Shown piece by piece: positions 17,706-18,400 of a DNA stretch of 18,400 nt (positions are counted from its first letter, which is position 1; every line of letters starts with the position of its first letter). Source of the DNA: Cladosporium sp. IMV 00045. Taxonomy: Eukaryota; Ascomycota; Dothideomycetes; Cladosporiales; Cladosporiaceae. Below the pieces are notes generated by a model. That model ran no database searches. It was not told the DNA's origin and saw only the letters and a list, made by a program, of their open reading frames with translations. Location: the NCBI GenBank assembly GCA_001931905.2, contig MSJI02000377.1, positions 1 through 18,400 on the forward strand, read 5' to 3'. The position numbers and the translations under genes were made by a program.

Positions 17706-17790
17706 ACATACAACAGGCGGGATTCCCAGATGGTCACCCACTCTAGTACTAGTCGCCCGGTTCAGTGCTTATGTATGGCAGAGCGGACGG
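17706..17790 (-). pseudogene. 5'-truncated 5S rRNA copy
   Basis: Read on the minus strand, 17790 to 17706 matches the 3' ~85 nt of fungal 5S rRNA: CCGTCCGCTCTGCCATA, then AAGCACTGAACCGGGCGAC, GTGGGTGACCATCTGGGAA and the 3' end GTTGTATGT. A T5 run follows at once, like a Pol III terminator. The first ~34 nt are missing: sequence before CCGTCC is unrelated, and no ACATAC that could pair with the 3' end lies nearby. The A-box side is also altered (CATAAGC where GTTAAGC or CTTAAGC is usual). Dispersed and truncated 5S copies are known in filamentous fungi such as Neurospora. A functional variant is unlikely because helix I cannot form. Confidence 0.78.
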
Positions 17791-18400
17791 AGTACACGGT
17801 TGTCACCGACCCTTGGACGGGCTCGGCGCTTCCCGGCAACATTCTAGATCACGTGCTGTACATGACAGCTAGTTCCATACATTCCAGGAACACAAGAATA
17901 CGGTTGTCACCCGCCTATGCCTGGGAAGCGCGCGGCCCCGCCTATGTGTCACAACTCTTAGCACTTGATCCCGGATTTCGAGTCATGGCACCTGATCCTG
18001 ATTCCAGGAATGCGCTTGGCCACTTCCGACTTATGTCACTAGCTCCTGGTTTTCGGCCCCTAGGCTTAAATCACGAAGTCTCGAGACGCCGCTTTATAAA
18101 TGATGTAGGCATCTTTTAGGATGTTAGCGCGTGCTTTACCCGCCGACGCCGATCCGTTGATGAAAACTCATCCTGGATCGTTCAAGTGGTCTACCAAAAG
18201 TTCCCCATTATAGAGAGCTGAAAGTTCAAGACTAGATCCCCCTTTCCCTGCGATTTGCTGTCCTTTACAAAGGCTTACTATTTCTCAGGTGGGAAATATC
18301 TAACTAGTGATATACACAGCCGAGAGTACTGAGAAGCACACAAACTCCTTGTGAATCTCAAAAGGTTCTTCTGCCACCGCTTCGATGACGTTTCGTCTAC
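17791..18400. other. Gene-poor end region with short degenerate repeats
   Basis: 610 bp with no supported gene. It holds several short direct repeats: ACGGTTGTCACC at 17796 and 17900, ATTCCAGGAA at 17881 and 18001, CCGCCTATG at 17911 and 17938. A TATAAA lies at 18095-18100. An ATG at 18385 (MTFRL, to the window edge) could open a gene to the right but cannot be judged. Confidence 0.4.

Noticed and set aside
17730..18119. 129-codon plus-strand frame
   Set aside because: Its start lies inside the antisense of the 5S rRNA fragment and the rest runs through degenerate repeats.
18136..18142. TTACCCG, a yeast Reb1-type site
   Set aside because: A single 7-mer in gene-poor DNA at the window edge; expected by chance, with no gene to connect it to.

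Overview
The window looks like nuclear DNA of a filamentous ascomycete (Pezizomycotina, perhaps Dothideomycetes). The evidence is short introns (57-64 bp, one of 202 bp) with GT...AG ends and CTAAC/CTGAC-like branch sites, a fungal Zn2Cys6 regulator, a HET-domain protein, a GPI-anchored yapsin-like protease, a dispersed 5S rRNA fragment, and single genes spaced a few hundred bases apart. The taxonomic call is inference. No operon, CRISPR array, tRNA or intact transposon was seen.

Layout, left to right: (1) 1-819 (+), the 3' end of a PMR1-type secretory-pathway Ca2+/Mn2+ ATPase, with one intron. (2) 2984-1550 (-), a 410-residue Zn2Cys6 factor of the UPC2-like group; its zinc cluster is split by an intron. 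(3) 6153-3835 (-), a 772-residue Myb/SANT protein resembling Reb1/TTF-I, with a long basic N-terminus rich in SQ/TQ sites. (4) 6629-7346 (+), a three-exon, 199-residue four-helix membrane protein that I do not recognise, divergent from gene 3. (5) 7970-10411 (+), RAD54. (6) 11577-10669 (-), a DUF829/TMEM53-type alpha/beta hydrolase, convergent with RAD54. (7) about 12.4-14.7 kb (+), a divergent HET-domain protein whose 5' exon is unresolved. (8) 16509-14905 (-), a GPI-type aspartic protease interrupted by a single in-frame TGA. (9) 17706-17790 (-), a 5'-truncated 5S rRNA copy. The last 600 bp hold no gene that I can support.

The genes do not form a pathway; the left two thirds read as ordinary housekeeping and regulatory genes. 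The right third (HET protein, interrupted secreted protease, 5S fragment, long gene-poor DNA) looks more accessory. The items most worth a second look are the TGA in an otherwise intact protease, the atypical HET signature with a missing start exon, the SQ/TQ cluster in the Reb1-like protein, and the 5S relic. I found no convincing evidence for a wholly new multi-gene system.
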